This document shows positions 43,891-56,179 of a DNA stretch of 64,000 nt, piece after piece; within the stretch, counting starts at the first letter, position 1, and every line of letters starts with the position of its first letter. A program made the position numbers and the translations under genes. The notes beneath the pieces were generated by a model. It made no database searches. It was not told the origin of the DNA and worked only from the letters and a program-made list of their open reading frames with translations. Source of the stretch: Aspidapion aeneum (Eukaryota > Arthropoda > Insecta > Coleoptera > Brentidae); assembly GCA_963576565.1 (NCBI GenBank), contig OY755047.1, positions 33,629,351 to 33,693,350 on the forward strand, in the 5' to 3' direction.

Positions 43891-44809
43891 AAAGATTTAA
43901 AGGGTAGTGGCGAAATTGTAAGACTGACTAAAAAAAATGCCATTTTAATGAGAGTTTTAGGACATGGGTTGATTTCGGTCAAATTATTTACTTTCACCCA
44001 TATGCAAAAAGAGGCAACAAATTACAGGTAGACAGTCAAAACAATTTCTCAGCATGAAATAAAACTAAAAATAAGATAGGCAGCTGTCTTAGAGATATTA
44101 GGTTACTCACAGGATTATATTTAACTACTGGTTTTAGAGGCATATATTATACGCCAAAGAAAATGAGATAGAAGAGCTAGAAGGCAAAGGGGAAGAAGAA
44201 CGTAGGATGAAAGCCTCTGGGCATCAATAATAACAAGTGGGTTAAGGCCGATCCTAAAATTTACTAACGACCAGGATTTTGTTTTAATGCCTTTCGGATA
44301 GTCACTAATGTAGGCAAAGGAAAACTGCAGTCAAGAGAGGGAATCGCACAAACTAACCAAGTTGTTATTAACCGAGCTAGATTTCTAATTGCAGGTTTGG
44401 ATATATGTGCAACTTGGGAACTAAATTTCCGTTACAGTGCGCTCTTATTAAAGTAGTTTGGGAGACAATAATCTCGGGATTCCTTTTCTCTCATCGCATT
44501 CATATTCCAGGCTAGGGTAGGTAATATGTCAAGAGAAAAGGATTAGAGCATTGCTTCTGTATATTAAAGGCCTAATAGAACGAACTCATTACGCTCTCAT
44601 GGACTACTGGAATCCGCTGTTATGCATGTTTTGTAAAGAGAGAGAGAAGGCGTTTAATTTAAAGCTTCACGAATTCATTGGATCAATTGTTTTAAAAACT
44701 AAAAAATTACCTTACATAGTGAACTATGCGTTTAGCTACACCATCTTGTTTGTGCCTGTGATCCTTGAGAGAAGCAAGTCAAATTATAAAATTATAAATA
44801 ATAAAATAA
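43891..44809. other. AT-rich stretch, no gene seen
   Basis: Open frames up to 92 codons (44551..44829) show no recognisable motif and run into a tandem repeat. Nothing is called. Confidence 0.4.
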
Positions 44810-47800
44810 ATCAGCACCTCGTGAACTAAAAGCCCATCAGCGTCCTTTTAGCGGCCCCAAAGCGTAAAGCATTATAAAAATAATGCTTCAAAGGCAAAAG
44901 CCCTTTGATTTTCAGTGGTGGCAAACAGACTAACCTAAACTCACTTATATTATAGATGGATACTTTAGAGTCCTGTCAAAAATGGACTCTTAAGAGCTTT
45001 TGCAGATTTTATAACTCCAATTTATATTCTGTAACTTTCTGGAATAGCCTTTTATAATTAATAAAAAGTCTTTAGAGTTTTGTTTAAAATCTAAACCAAA
45101 AACTTTAATCAGTAATTATTTATCAAGGATTACTGGAGGTTGGGACTGAACAAATAAAAGTTTACTTTTCTTTAATACTTAAAATGATCTAAGGTTAATT
45201 AAGTTTGTGATTTTAAGCTTATTTGTCATTAAAAGAAACTTAAACTTAAACTGTATTTTAAATGCACTAACTAAAAGCTAGGCCATTTCGTGTTGAATCT
45301 GTGGTCTATAGAGAAATAGGGTCAGATAATTTGGATGGAAAATCTTAAAAAAGATCAGCGCCTCACTAACCGACAGCTCTTCATCTTCCTTTTGGCGGTC
45401 CCAAAGCATTACGAAAATAACGCTTTAAAGGCAAAGGCATTTGATGTTCAACAGTTAACAGATTAACCCAAACTTACTTATATTATAAATATAGTCTCAG
45501 AGAAGCTGTCATAATGAGTCTCTGAAGAGCTTTTGCAGGTTTTATAACTCCAATTTCTGTTTTATGGACTAGCTTTTCATAATTAATGAAAAGTCTTTTG
45601 TCAAAAATATAAATACTTTACTTTATAAAAGTACAATTAGTAATTAGTCATCAAGTTTTACTGAAGCTTGGAAATTCGGACTTAACAAATATAAGTTTAA
45701 ACTTAAACAGGTTATCGTCCCTTGTTTTCAATTTTATGACTCCACCATAATATGGATTATTTCTTAAAAATAAAAGTTTGTTTTCTTTTCTTTGATACTT
45801 AAAAATTATTGTGATTTTAAGCTTGTTTGCCATCATAAAAAACTCACTTTTTTTGAAACTATATCTTAAATAAAAGCTAGGTGATCTCGTGTAAACTATG
45901 TAGTCTTTGAAGAGAGTCGATAAAAATCTTAAAAAAGATCACTGCCTTGCTAACCGATAGTGCTTTGGCTTTTTTAAGGAGTTTCAAACCCACTAAGAAC
46001 AAAATCGTAAAAAACGTTAAATAAATGTTGAAAAAAAAATGTTTTTTTTTTGCACAAATTTGTGCTAAAATTAAGTCAACTTTTGACATTAAAAAAACAT
46101 GTTGAAAATCCTAACAAAAATTTCATGTAAAAGCATTAACAAAAATATATTTCTTAATAACGTTAAGAAGCCAATATTTAAAAAACCATAATTTTATTAA
46201 CATTAAAACTAATACCATCAATATATAGTTATTTTTATAATGTTTTTCCGAGATCTCATTTCTAACGTTGAATTTACGATATATGGAGCTAATAAATGCT
46301 TTGTTTTTTAAACATAAAAAGTAACTATACTATAGAGGGTGCTGCCGCATAGTTCCACTACCAGAACACGCCATCGCCATTTTTAGTTGCTTTTTGCTGC
46401 GAGTTCATACGAGTCGGTAGCAGATACGCTTTGTGCAATTTTGGTTAAAATATTTACCTTTTGTAGAAACAAACATGGCAAATTAATAGCTCAATTATAA
46501 ATAATGATAGTGAATACATATTTGGATACGAATATACACCAGTTGTGTGGAAAATATGGTATAGTTAAAGAATAACAAATATGTATGCAATGATTTAAAT
46601 GAAGCATCACAAAATTAGGTAAGAAAAGTAAACAAAAGTAAAAAAATTGTTTTGTATGGAATATCGCATACCTACGTTACAGTTAATCAGACAGGGAATG
46701 CCACAATTCACCGCGAATGATTAGCCGCCGGACCTTAAGCCGCGTCTTCATTTGAGGCAGAATTCTCAAGCCTCGCAGCGGGACCAAACGAATGCCTCGA
46801 CACGGGACCCCATCCGATCAGAGTGCGAATTTCAAACGAGCATTCAGTTGAATATTGTTTGCCTTGTATTCACTTGAGCATTAATGAGAACGAGAGCGAG
46901 GCACTTACTACAAAATTATTGTTTACATATAATTTTAAATTTTATTTTCAGAAGCTACGGATCCGAATTTTCTTTACTGAGTGTCGAGTTCACGAAAACC
47001 TCAACGGACTCTTGCTACTCTGCTTTTCCAAAATAGAAGAATTTTATTTACATTATTTAAGTTACCTTATCTTTAGAGATATTTGAAAAATATATTTTTT
47101 TATTGTTAAGAAAACATTTCTTTTTTACTATTAAAAATCAATATATTTTTAACGTTTGAAAAACACTTTAAGAAAACGTTATAAAAACATAAGATTATTT
47201 TTCTAACGTCAGAAAACGGGTTATTAAACTTCTTTTTCACTATGAATATGACATTTGAAATTATTTTGACATTTTTAAAATGTTTTTGTGTTTAGTGGGA
47301 AGCATTCTCAAAATAACCCTTCAAATGCCTTTCATTTTTAATTAATAAACAGTCTTCAGAGTTTTGTTAAAAATATAAACCAAAAAATTTAATTAATAAT
47401 TAATTATTAAGGATTACTGGAGGCTGGGAATTGGGACTTAAAAAATAAAAGTTTGTTTGATTTTCTTTCATATTGGAAAGCGATTAAAGGGTAATTAAAT
47501 ATGTGATTTTAAACATGTTTTATATTATATAAAACATCATTTTTATAAAAACTGTAACTTGAATTTTATAAGCCTTAAAAGTTAGGTTATCTCTTGTTAC
47601 GTCTATAGTCTCTAGAGATAAAGAGTTAGATATAATAGTACCTTGCTTCCTTTTAGCAGAACCAAAGCGCAAGGCGTTACGAAAATGATGTTTCGAACGC
47701 CTTTGATTTTCAGTGGTGACAGACAGATTAACCCAATCTCACTTATATTATAGATAGATACTTTAGAGTCTCAGAGCAGCTGTCATAAAGGGAATCTTAA

Positions 47801-47960
47801 GAGCTTTTGCAGGTTTTATAATTCCAATTTCCCTTCTGTAACTTTCGAAATAGCTTTTCATAATTAATGAAAACTTCGATATTTTATTAAAAGTCTAAAC
47901 TATTAAGTGTAATTAGTAATAATTAATTACTACTGTAGCCTAATATTAAAATAATTAAAA
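44810..47960. repeat. Diverged tandem repeat, about 535-bp period
   Basis: Successive units carry the same landmarks in order: a GCGGYCCCAAAGC-like segment, CTTATATTATA, AGAGCTTTTGCAG, TTTTATAACTCCAA, TAATTAATRAAAAGTCTT and GATTACTGGAGG. Units begin near 44810, 45345, 45900 and 47640, with a partial one near 47300. Copies differ by many substitutions. The array is interrupted by the inverted-repeat element at 45990..47298. No coding content. Confidence 0.7.
45990..47298. mobile_element. TIR element inserted in the 535-bp array
   Basis: The left end CCACTAAGAACAAAAT and the inverted right end CCACTAAACACAAAAAC form short imperfect terminal inverted repeats, and repeat-unit sequence lies on both sides. 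The interior is mostly AT-rich, with a more GC-balanced patch near 46690..46830, and has no transposase frame. The target duplication is not clear, so the superfamily is undetermined. Confidence 0.55.
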
Positions 47961-48096
47961 TTTGTTTCATTTTATTCAGATTTTCAAGAAGTTTAACGGT
48001 AATTCAACTTTCTTTTTAATTTGGCTGAAACATTAGTTTTTTTGCTCTTTCAAACTGTTTGCTTTTTTTTGTAAAATAGGAGGGTGGATCAAATAT

Positions 48097-48448
48097 AAAA
48101 CATACGGATGATTTTCGCTACGCGAACCGTATCACAAATTTGCTTCGCAAATTTGTGTTGAAAAAAATTTGCTTCGCAAATTAGTTTATTAACAAATTTG
48201 CTTCGCAAATTTGTGTTGAGAAAAATTTGCTTTGCAAATTAGTTTATTAACAAATTTGCTTTGCAAATTTGTGTTGAGAAAAATTTGCTTCGCAAATTAG
48301 TTCATTAACACATTTGCTTCGCAAATTTTTTACATCCAACACTTTTAAAACTGTTGCAGCATTGATTTTCGCTGCGGCGAGATTTTGTGTTTAATTATTT
48401 ATAAAAATATGTTTAACAGTATTTCTATTGATATCGTACAATAACATT
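48097..48448. repeat. Hairpin array, copy 1
   Basis: About 3.2 units of 58 bp (48134..48335), each with two tight palindromes of the form AAATTTGC-TTC-GCAAATTT, followed by a unique tail ending near TACAATAACATT. A further palindrome (GATTTTCGC/GCGAA) opens the block, but here the closing arm is shortened. Almost the same 350 bp occurs at 58019..58375 in the same orientation. Confidence 0.9.
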
Positions 48449-48810
48449 ATCCGATTTCGATGAAATTTGGTATACATATAGTGGTCCGATGACAATACAA
48501 CAATAATGACAAAATGTCCTACCACACCTACCTCCCACCCCCTTCCATAAAAAGTGCGTTTTTGACACACTTCACTTCAAATGACTTTTATAAAATTTGG
48601 TATATGCATAAAAATCCGATGACAATACAACTCAAACAAGAAATATATTTCTACTTCTACCCCCACCCTCTCCTTTCCCCAATAGAAAAATGAGTTTCCA
48701 AACAACTCACGATCAGCGATTTCATTATAATCTAGAATAAACTCTTCTGTTCTGTTATTGAACAAATATTTTCATTTAATAGAGTACATAGCTGAGACTA
48801 TAAAGTAGAA

Positions 48811-49260
48811 AATAAATTGGTAAATTTTTTTTTTAAGTCACAAGCTTTTATAAAATGCACTAAAAAGTAAAAAATAATTTTCTAACATTCTAATACTATC
48901 ATAATAATAAAAGCGATGGCCGGAAATCAAAGCATAAGCTAATCTAAATTTGTGATCTAGCAGGTCATCAAAGATATGTTTGATATGCCGCAATGTTATA
49001 CCATTGCTATACCTATGTCAGAGAAATTCTGGGGTATCTTGGGTGGGTTTGGTACCTCTGCATTTTTCTGCTAGATTGATTCTTGCAAATAGTGATATTT
49101 ATTTGATACGGATATCTTATCGTGCTAACATCGTCAAACTTTCCATCAGTCGGCCATCGCTTTTATTATTATGATAATAGAATGTTAGAAAATTATTTTT
49201 TAATTTTTAGTGCATTTTATAAAAGCTTGTGACTTAAAAAATTTTTTTTATCAATTTATT
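48811..49260. repeat. Near-perfect 110-bp inverted repeat (fold-back MITE)
   Basis: Arms 48811..about 48926 and about 49148..49260 are inverted copies with very few mismatches (the inner ends read GCGATGGCC and GGCCATCGC), separated by a loop of about 225 bp. The outer ends read AATAAATTG and CAATTTATT. Transcripts would fold into a long hairpin. No coding content. Confidence 0.85.
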
Positions 49261-49639
49261 ATATAATAATTTTCATTTTATTCTATTTTCAAAAATACGC
49301 CGCCCCTCCCTTCAGAGTTTGCCAGCACTCCTCCCCCCATAAAAATCTAGCCCGCAAATATAGTAGTTGAAAAAAGTAGCATATACAACATATTTTTTTA
49401 ATTTAAAAAGTAAATATTTATGTGCTTATATATAAATGTAGATATCGACATTTTAGAAATATTTTCACAGCAGACAAAAAAATTACAGGTTATACAGTAT
49501 ATTAAACAGCTTACTATTAGGGATTGTGAGACAGGCCTTATAACCATATTTATGTATATATTCTTTGAGTGTAGTAATATTTTTCAAACATTGAAACTAC
49601 ACTTACTTCTGGCAAAAAGCGATTGAGTTGCGGAGTGAA
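49261..49639. other. AT-rich stretch, no gene seen
   Basis: Only short unremarkable open frames; nothing recognised. Confidence 0.4.
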
Positions 49640-51232
49640 ACAAGAACAATTGCCTTAGATATATCTAAAGTATTCGATAAAGTCTGAAAATTTGCTCAAC
49701 AAGCTCAAAACAATGGGATTGTCGCCAAAACTTTGCACTTGGTTTGAAGGTTACCTTAAGGACAGATCCATTTATATTGCACTGGATGGCCAGAACTGCA
49801 ACTCTTATCAAATAAATGCGGGTATACCACAGGGAGCAATACCACAGAAGAGCCACACTTCTGAGGCAATACTTTCGCCAACACTTTTTCTGATTTATAT
49901 AAATGACCTCATAGATAAAACAGTAAATTCACTTTAATGCTTTGCAGATTATAGCAATGTAATTTCCTCATTCATACTACCTACATGTTTCTCCGCATGT
50001 GGGACTGAGGCAACAAAAACCTTGTACAGTTCAACGCGCAGAAAACCCAAGCAACCCTATTTTCAAAAAAGGTCAGCACCGATGAGCCAAATATGCTATC
50101 TGGAAGTGCTGTCACATTGCAGAACCAGTTGAACATCTTAGGAGTCACTGCAGAGACCAACATGTCTTGGCACAGTCACGTGACAGATATAGCTAAAAGG
50201 GCGTCCCAAAAGCTTGGGGTGCTATTTCGTACAAGACATCTGTATACAACAATTATAAACACACAGAATTGCCTATTTATTAGTTCGAATCTTTCAGCGA
50301 TAGGCGGCGCCTTGCTTACGTCACTAGTGGACCTCTTCTCAGCGCGCTTCATTTAATACACATTGCAGTCGTGAGTTTTTCTCGCTTTTTTCTTGCTTAT
50401 TAGCAAACAAATTTTTTAGTTTCGTGTTAGTAAATATAATTAATAATTTCATTCATTCAAAACAAATGATTTGATAAATCAAGAGTTTGTTCTGAGAGCT
50501 GAATTTTCCTACCAGACGATATGTTGGAGTTTCTTTTTTAAATAGTTGAAAGTTTTAGAATAGAAGTAGGATTTTTTCTAAAAATTTAATCAATTTAAAT
50601 CATTAGAGGTATAATGTATTGTTTTTTTTGCGGATATAATAAAATGCACTTATATTATGTAGTAACAAAAAGTTATTTATTTGATATTACAGATTTTGTA
50701 TTGCAATATTTATTATATTATTATGTCAAAAACCAGTCAGTTTTTGGGAAAACAGCCAAATAAGATGTGTTTTTCAACGTCTTATGCTTTAAATCAATAG
50801 ATTTTCATAAGTTTTTTTTTCAAATGATTTACATTGTTTATGTTATAAGTTGTTTTTATCCCACCCAGTGCTTGTTTTCACTCTTTCTCTTGTAACATGT
50901 TTCTGAAAACTTCTATAAAGAGACTCAAAAAACTTAGGAAAAAAACTGAAACTAAACTGGATAAACTGTCTACAAAATAAACTTTCCAATTATCAGTTTA
51001 ATAAAAGAAGTACATTTGCGGCATAATTACCAATTTTCTTCAATGTGATTAATTTAATGAGCAAGGAGTTTCCAAAAATCCAAAAAGAATTAAAGTTTAT
51101 ATAAATATAATAATATAAAAGTATATATATTTATATTTCTACACTGAAAGAGGGAGCACAAAGCTTTTATTCCAACAATAAATTAATGTGCTTTCTTTAT
51201 ATCAATTGACTTAATTCACATTTCTAAAGATT

Positions 51233-51596
51233 TATCATAACAAAAACATTTCATGTAAAAAAAAAGCCAAGTACGCGAAAGTGGTATTCCGTAAAAAGAA
51301 TTGAGATAAAAATTAAGCCAAGTTCTACAATACAAATTTCAAAATGAATGGTTCTTACTAGTTTGAAAATGTTTTTTTAAACTTTGCTATTCCAGCCAAA
51401 CTTCTTTACGTTCAGTTTCCTAAGAGTCATTTGCAGCCGTAATAGCCAAGTTTAGAAAAACATTTCCACACTAGTAAGAACCATTCATTTTGAAATTTGT
51501 ATTGTAGAACTTGGCTTTACTTTTATCTTAATTCTTTTTACAGAATACCACTTTCGCGTACTTCTTCTTGTTACATGAAATGTTTTTGTTATGATT
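51233..51596. repeat. Long palindrome inside the Mutator-like element
   Basis: Arms of about 150 bp (51233..51386 and 51450..51596) pair with few mismatches around a loop of about 60 bp; landmarks are GTACGCGAAAGTGGTATTC and its inverted copy. Part of the same sequence recurs at about 55485..55600. Non-coding. Confidence 0.85.
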
Positions 51597-51699
51597 TCAC
51601 TCCTTTTTTAAAGGATTTCGATATATTTAAATTTTAAAGTAGTAAAATATGCGGGATATTGTTTAAAACTTTTGCAATGCCTTATTAAAAATGTTGAGT

Positions 51700-52475
51700 T
51701 TTTTTTATTTAATGGTTTTATCATAGTTCTTATCAGCCTTCTAAAGCTCAGCTCTCTAGTGTTCCTGGAAGTAGGCAATAGTAATTTTACATAATTTTAC
51801 ATTTATAGGGACGGAAACATTAACGTACCGATTAATACGTTAATGGACGGAACGTAAATTAAAATCTTAGTGTTTTTAAATTTTTTCCTATAGTTTTATC
51901 ATAGTTCCTCTCAGTCTTCCAAACCTCAGCTCTCTAGCGTTTTTGGAAGTGGACAATGCTAATTTACATACCTTTACATTTATAAGGGAGGGAAGTTAAT
52001 TAAACTTTGGGGTTTTTTAATTTGGTTTTATAATTTTATCATAGTTCCTATCAGCCTTCCAAATTTCAGCTCCCGAGCGTTTCTGGAAATGAACAACGTT
52101 ACTTTTACACAACTTTACATTTATAGGGGAGGGAAGTAAATTAGAATTTTGGGGTGTTTTAATTTTTTTCTATAGTTTTCCTTCCAAAGCTCAGCTCTCT
52201 AGCGTGTCCGGAAGTGGGCAATATTACATTTACATTACTTTACATTTATAGGGGAGGAAAGTAAATTATAATTTTGGGGTTTTTAATTTTTTTCTATAGT
52301 TTTAACATAGTTCCTATTAGTCTGCCATTTCTGGAAGTGGGCAATGTTACTTTTACATAACTTTACATGTATAGGGAAAGGGAGTAAATTAGAATTTTGG
52401 GTTTTTTTTTCAGGGGTTTGGTCATAATTTCTATCAGTCTGTCAAATTTCAGCTTTGTAGCATGTCTGGAAGTAC
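51700..52475. repeat. Diverged tandem repeat, about 130-bp period, six units
   Basis: Units share TTTATCATAGTTCCTATCAG, CTCAGCTCTCTAGCG, TTTACATTTATAGGG and AGTAAATTAGAATTTTGGGG landmarks, with substitutions and small indels. The array lies inside the Mutator-like element. A related piece in reverse orientation is at 55290..55480. Confidence 0.8.
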
Positions 52476-52935
52476 AGTAGAATTTTGATGATCTATACAT
52501 GAATGAGTGAGCGAGTGACAATTTCGACGTTTTTTGAAGTTTCGTTACTTCTTTAGTACTTTTTGGAATTCCATAAAACTTGGAGGGATCGTTAACTCCA
52601 AGGAGATCTACGACTGTGCAAAGTTTGAGATTCGTAGCTCACTCCGTAGTAAAGTTTTAAATAGGTCAAATATCGGCTGAAAAACGAAGGTAAAAACGTC
52701 AAAAACACCTTAAAATCACACGAACTCTCAATACAAACAAAGGAACTGGTCCGCTGGTGACGTAAGCAGGCAGTCTTTGTCTCGCTTGAACGACGCTAAC
52801 ATAGAGTTAAATGGAAATAAGCAATCCTGTGTGTTTAGGATCGTTGATCTGTATACAGCAAGCCAATTGCTGACATTCTACAAAGCCCAGATTCGACCAA
52901 CTATGGAGTACTGCTCACATATATTCAGAGCATAT

Positions 52936-53998
52936 TATTTTGAAAGGCTTTCCGTTTTCGGTCTAGAAGCAAATCATATTACTTTTTGGCAACAGACCAA
53001 TTCCCCCTAATTTGACCCTGCTGAATCCAAATATCTCGGTTACCAACTCGAAAAATCGACAGGGACGGAGAAAATCCCCCCCAAACCCCCTAAAACCTGT
53101 TTTTTTTTTCAGTTTTATGCAATTTTCTCGAAAACTAACCTTTTTATCAAAAATTGCAAAGAACAGTTTTTTGTGGAGAATAAAATTCCCTTTCCAACAA
53201 TGTATTGGTCAATAAGGTTAGGAAAAGCAAGTAGCTCTTCATTGACGTACGTAAACTGGGATTATTTAGAAAAAAAACATGTTTATTATAGGTTTTTCAA
53301 AATTTTCTCAAAAACTACACTTTTTAGGAAAAAATATGTAGTATACTTTATTCTACAACATAACATTTTCTTTTAAAAACTAATGTCGGGTTGTTAACAT
53401 ATTTAAGGCTTCAGGGACATACTAATATAAACTTATTTTCAAAAATAACTAAAATAATCAGTTTCTCTTGCATATTTAAATATCTTTTCTAAGATTTTCA
53501 GAAAAAAATGTGCCTTTATTCTTTATTGAGGATAAGACAATTTCTTTTTAAATGATATATTAAAAAGTGAGGTTAATGTTATGATAAATACTTCAAAAAG
53601 GTTCGTAATTTATACCTACTAAAATAAAATGTTTCCAAATTAAAATAAACTGTTTTTTGATTAGATTAGATATTTTGATTTATCTAAATAAGTTCTTTAA
53701 AGCAAAACAACACCGGTGGTTATAAAGGGAGGGGGCATAGGGGCCATGGCCCCCCCTAAGCAATATTTTTGTGCAGGAAGTAACAGTAGTAACTTTGACA
53801 CAGATGTTTTTGGTTATTTTTTAGTATGGGTCACATTTTGTGACACACTGTTTAAAAGGACCTTTTATTATCAGGCCCGCCGCCGAAGCCATAAAAGGTC
53901 GAAAGTACAAAAGGTCGAAAAAAAATCGACAAAACAAAATATTAAAAATACAAATTTACCGTATTCTTCAGATAAAGATAAATAAAGATATAGAGAGG
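52936..53998. other. AT-rich stretch, no gene seen
   Basis: Low-complexity T- and A-runs and short open frames without motifs. A G-rich and C-rich patch near 53730..53755 resembles one end of a hAT-like MITE but has no partner. Confidence 0.4.
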
Positions 53999-53999
53999 T

Positions 54000-54535
54000 T
54001 TTCTACAAAAAAAAATATCCAAAATTTCCACACATTGAGTCAAGATGGTGAACAAAAATATACTTTTAAACAAATATCCGATCAATCAATCACTGCCAAC
54101 TACTCTTTGCTTTGATAAAATTGGTGATATAGTTGGAAAGTTATAACGAAAAAGATTTTGTCGGGTTTTGTTGCCCACCAGGTATATTTGAAAAGCGCTC
54201 ACTTTTATAAATTGTTTTTTTTCAGACCAATTTGATACTTTCAAATATCTTAAAATTCTTACCATAACATACAAACATTTAACATAAAGTTACTTACTTT
54301 ATATAATTATTATTTTTTGACACAATAAATATCTATATTGTATATTTGTTTGGTTTTTTTGCCATAATATAAGGGTGTAATAATTCGTGGTAGAAAGGAT
54401 CAAAAGAAGGATTTTTTCTTTTTATATTTTTCATCAAACTTCTTTGTTTTTTAGATAAAGGGTGCCAAACTTTACAGCTATTATTATATTTTTTGTTATA
54501 ACTTTCTTAAAAATCATAACAGAAAATCGACATAC
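54000..54535. repeat. Dispersed repeat, copy 1
   Basis: Shares long stretches, including TTGCCCACCAGGTATATTTG, GAAAAGCGCTCACTTTTAT and AGATAAAGGGTGCCAA, with 60272..60692 in the same orientation, with small internal indels. Non-coding; family unknown. Confidence 0.8.
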
Positions 54536-55289
54536 AAAAATCTGTTCTTTTCTTCAACAAATTTTAAAAAATCGTTAAAATATAGTGCTAACATTATTAT
54601 TTTATATTTGTTTTAAGGACCTTTAGACATGTACACAAATCTATTTCAATTTCTTTTGTGTAAATTTAATCCCAAGCAGCAATTTAACGTTTTGCCGACG
54701 TATTTAAATTCGTCAGGCAACTAACTATGGTTACACGGACGACTCATGCCTCAACGTTGTTGCGACTCCATTATGCACCAATATGATCAATCATTTTATG
54801 GGCCTCAGTTGGTCGTTGTTTTAACGTTAATGATTTAACTTGAAATCAACTAAGAGATCCAAAGGTTCTTTTTCTGTTCACAAAATAATCGTTACTTTAA
54901 CCCAAGGTATAGCAACAACCGTATTCTACACTATAGTATAAAATGGACACTTTGCGACAACTAATTCGAATACACACTGTATCCTTAACCTATCTATATT
55001 TTCTTGGAAAAAAGCAACATTGTTCAATTTGATATTTTAAAATTCATCGTTTTTCCCTACTTTCCAACTTAAAAAATACTATAACTTGGCAAAAAGTTAT
55101 TTGAACTTTTTGTCTGGTTTGGACCTTCCTCGCCATCTCTTAAAGATTGGTTCATCATTTAAATTACACCCTGTATTTTAGGTATCATATTTTAATTATA
55201 TTTTATAAAAGGCCAAGGCCCAAAAGTAGGTATCCATTTCCTGTTTACTGGGTATCCAATCTGAAGGACTGCGTATCCAAATGGATACA
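54536..55289. other. AT-rich stretch, no gene seen
   Basis: No exon, RNA gene or element end could be supported. Confidence 0.4.
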
Positions 55290-55600
55290 CAATATAGTCT
55301 AAAAAGATGCCTTGCAGACTGATAGGAACTATGACAAAACTATAGGAAAAAATAAAAAACCCGAAATTATAATTTACTCCCCTTCCCTATACATGTAAAG
55401 TTATGTAAAAGTAACATTACCAATTTCCAGAAACGCTAGAGAGCTGTGATTTGACAGACTGACAGAAACTAAGAGAAATCTATATAATAATTGAGATAAA
55501 ATATACCCAAGTTCTCCAATATACATTTTAAAATTAAACGTTTTTACTAGTTTCGAAAAGTTTTTTGAAGTGTTTTGCGAAATATATTGAAAACGTAAAG
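55290..55600. repeat. Rearranged fragment of the Mutator-like element interior
   Basis: The left part (55290..55480) is a reverse-orientation copy of one unit of the tandem array at 51700..52475; the right part (55485..55600) resembles one arm of the palindrome at 51233. Together they mirror the inner layout of the element at 50247..52846, suggesting a second, fragmentary copy. Confidence 0.6.
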
Positions 55601-56179
55601 TTTGGTACCCGTGAATAAAGAAAACAAAATTTTTTCGTGGATAATCGGGTGTAGAAAGGTTTTGTTCCTCTTGTGTTTTTCCGTGGGCAGCTCGAATGCT
55701 GTACACCCACGGGGGTTCAAGATCTAATGGCCACCCATTAAGTGTTGACAGTTAACTGTTTCGTGCTTAAGGAACCCTTCAGAACCGTGCATGGTCAATG
55801 TAACACCTTTGTAAAGTTGGAGAGACGGTATATAAATTTCATCTTACGATATTGATAAGAGAAATGAAAAATAATGCCTGCAATACGGTATGCTTTAAGC
55901 ACAAGTGGCGACATCTACCGAATACAAAAGAAACTATGCTCATGGAATAATACAAGAGAAACAAAACCTTTTTATATACGTTTAGCCACGAAAATTTTTT
56001 TTTTATATTTAGCCTTGGAATTGGACACTGATTCAAAAATAAAATGTTAATTAGTCAACTAAGTGTAATTCATTTAATAACTACTCATTATTTGCCTTTG
56101 CCAACCCCTTACAACTGATGTTATTATCACTGGACTTTAATAATAATGTAATTTAATTAAAGTGCCTTTTTATCGCTAA
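55601..56179. other. Stretch without recognised gene
   Basis: Contains a more GC-rich patch near 55680..55740 but no frame or RNA structure that could be supported. Confidence 0.4.

Larger units (their letters stand above)
50247..52846. mobile_element. Mutator-like (MULE) non-autonomous transposon, 2600 bp
   Basis: Flanked by a perfect 9-bp duplication ATCTGTATA (50238..50246 and 52847..52855), the length typical of Mutator-like elements. Terminal inverted repeats are imperfect and about 110 bp: the ends begin CAAC and share TAAACACACAG and TGCTTACGTCAC blocks. The LINE reading resumes exactly across it, confirming the boundaries. The interior has a 360-bp palindrome and a tandem array but no transposase frame. 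Confidence 0.85.
49640..52935 (+). pseudogene. Jockey/CR1-group LINE fragment interrupted by a Mutator-like element
   Basis: Reverse transcriptase pieces are recognisable: a LDISKVFDKV-like start, LLNKLKTMGLSPKLCTWFEG, GIPQG followed by LSPTLFLIYINDL, a degraded FAD-Y box where YADD is expected (about 49940), and LNILGVTAETNMSWHSHV (to about 50237). Reading resumes after the 2.6-kb insertion with LYTASQLLTFYKAQIRPTM and EYCSHIF (52850..52935). There are frameshifts and stops, and the catalytic box is damaged. A 30-bp in-frame micro-insertion sits inside the GIPQG...LSP motif (49839..49868). Dead copy, lacking the 5' half. Confidence 0.8.

Noticed and set aside
48134..48335. CRISPR-like array
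   Set aside because: The 58-bp units are contiguous palindromic repeats without unique spacers, in a eukaryotic setting.
53700..53760. hAT-like MITE end near a G-rich and C-rich patch
   Set aside because: Only one possible end is visible.
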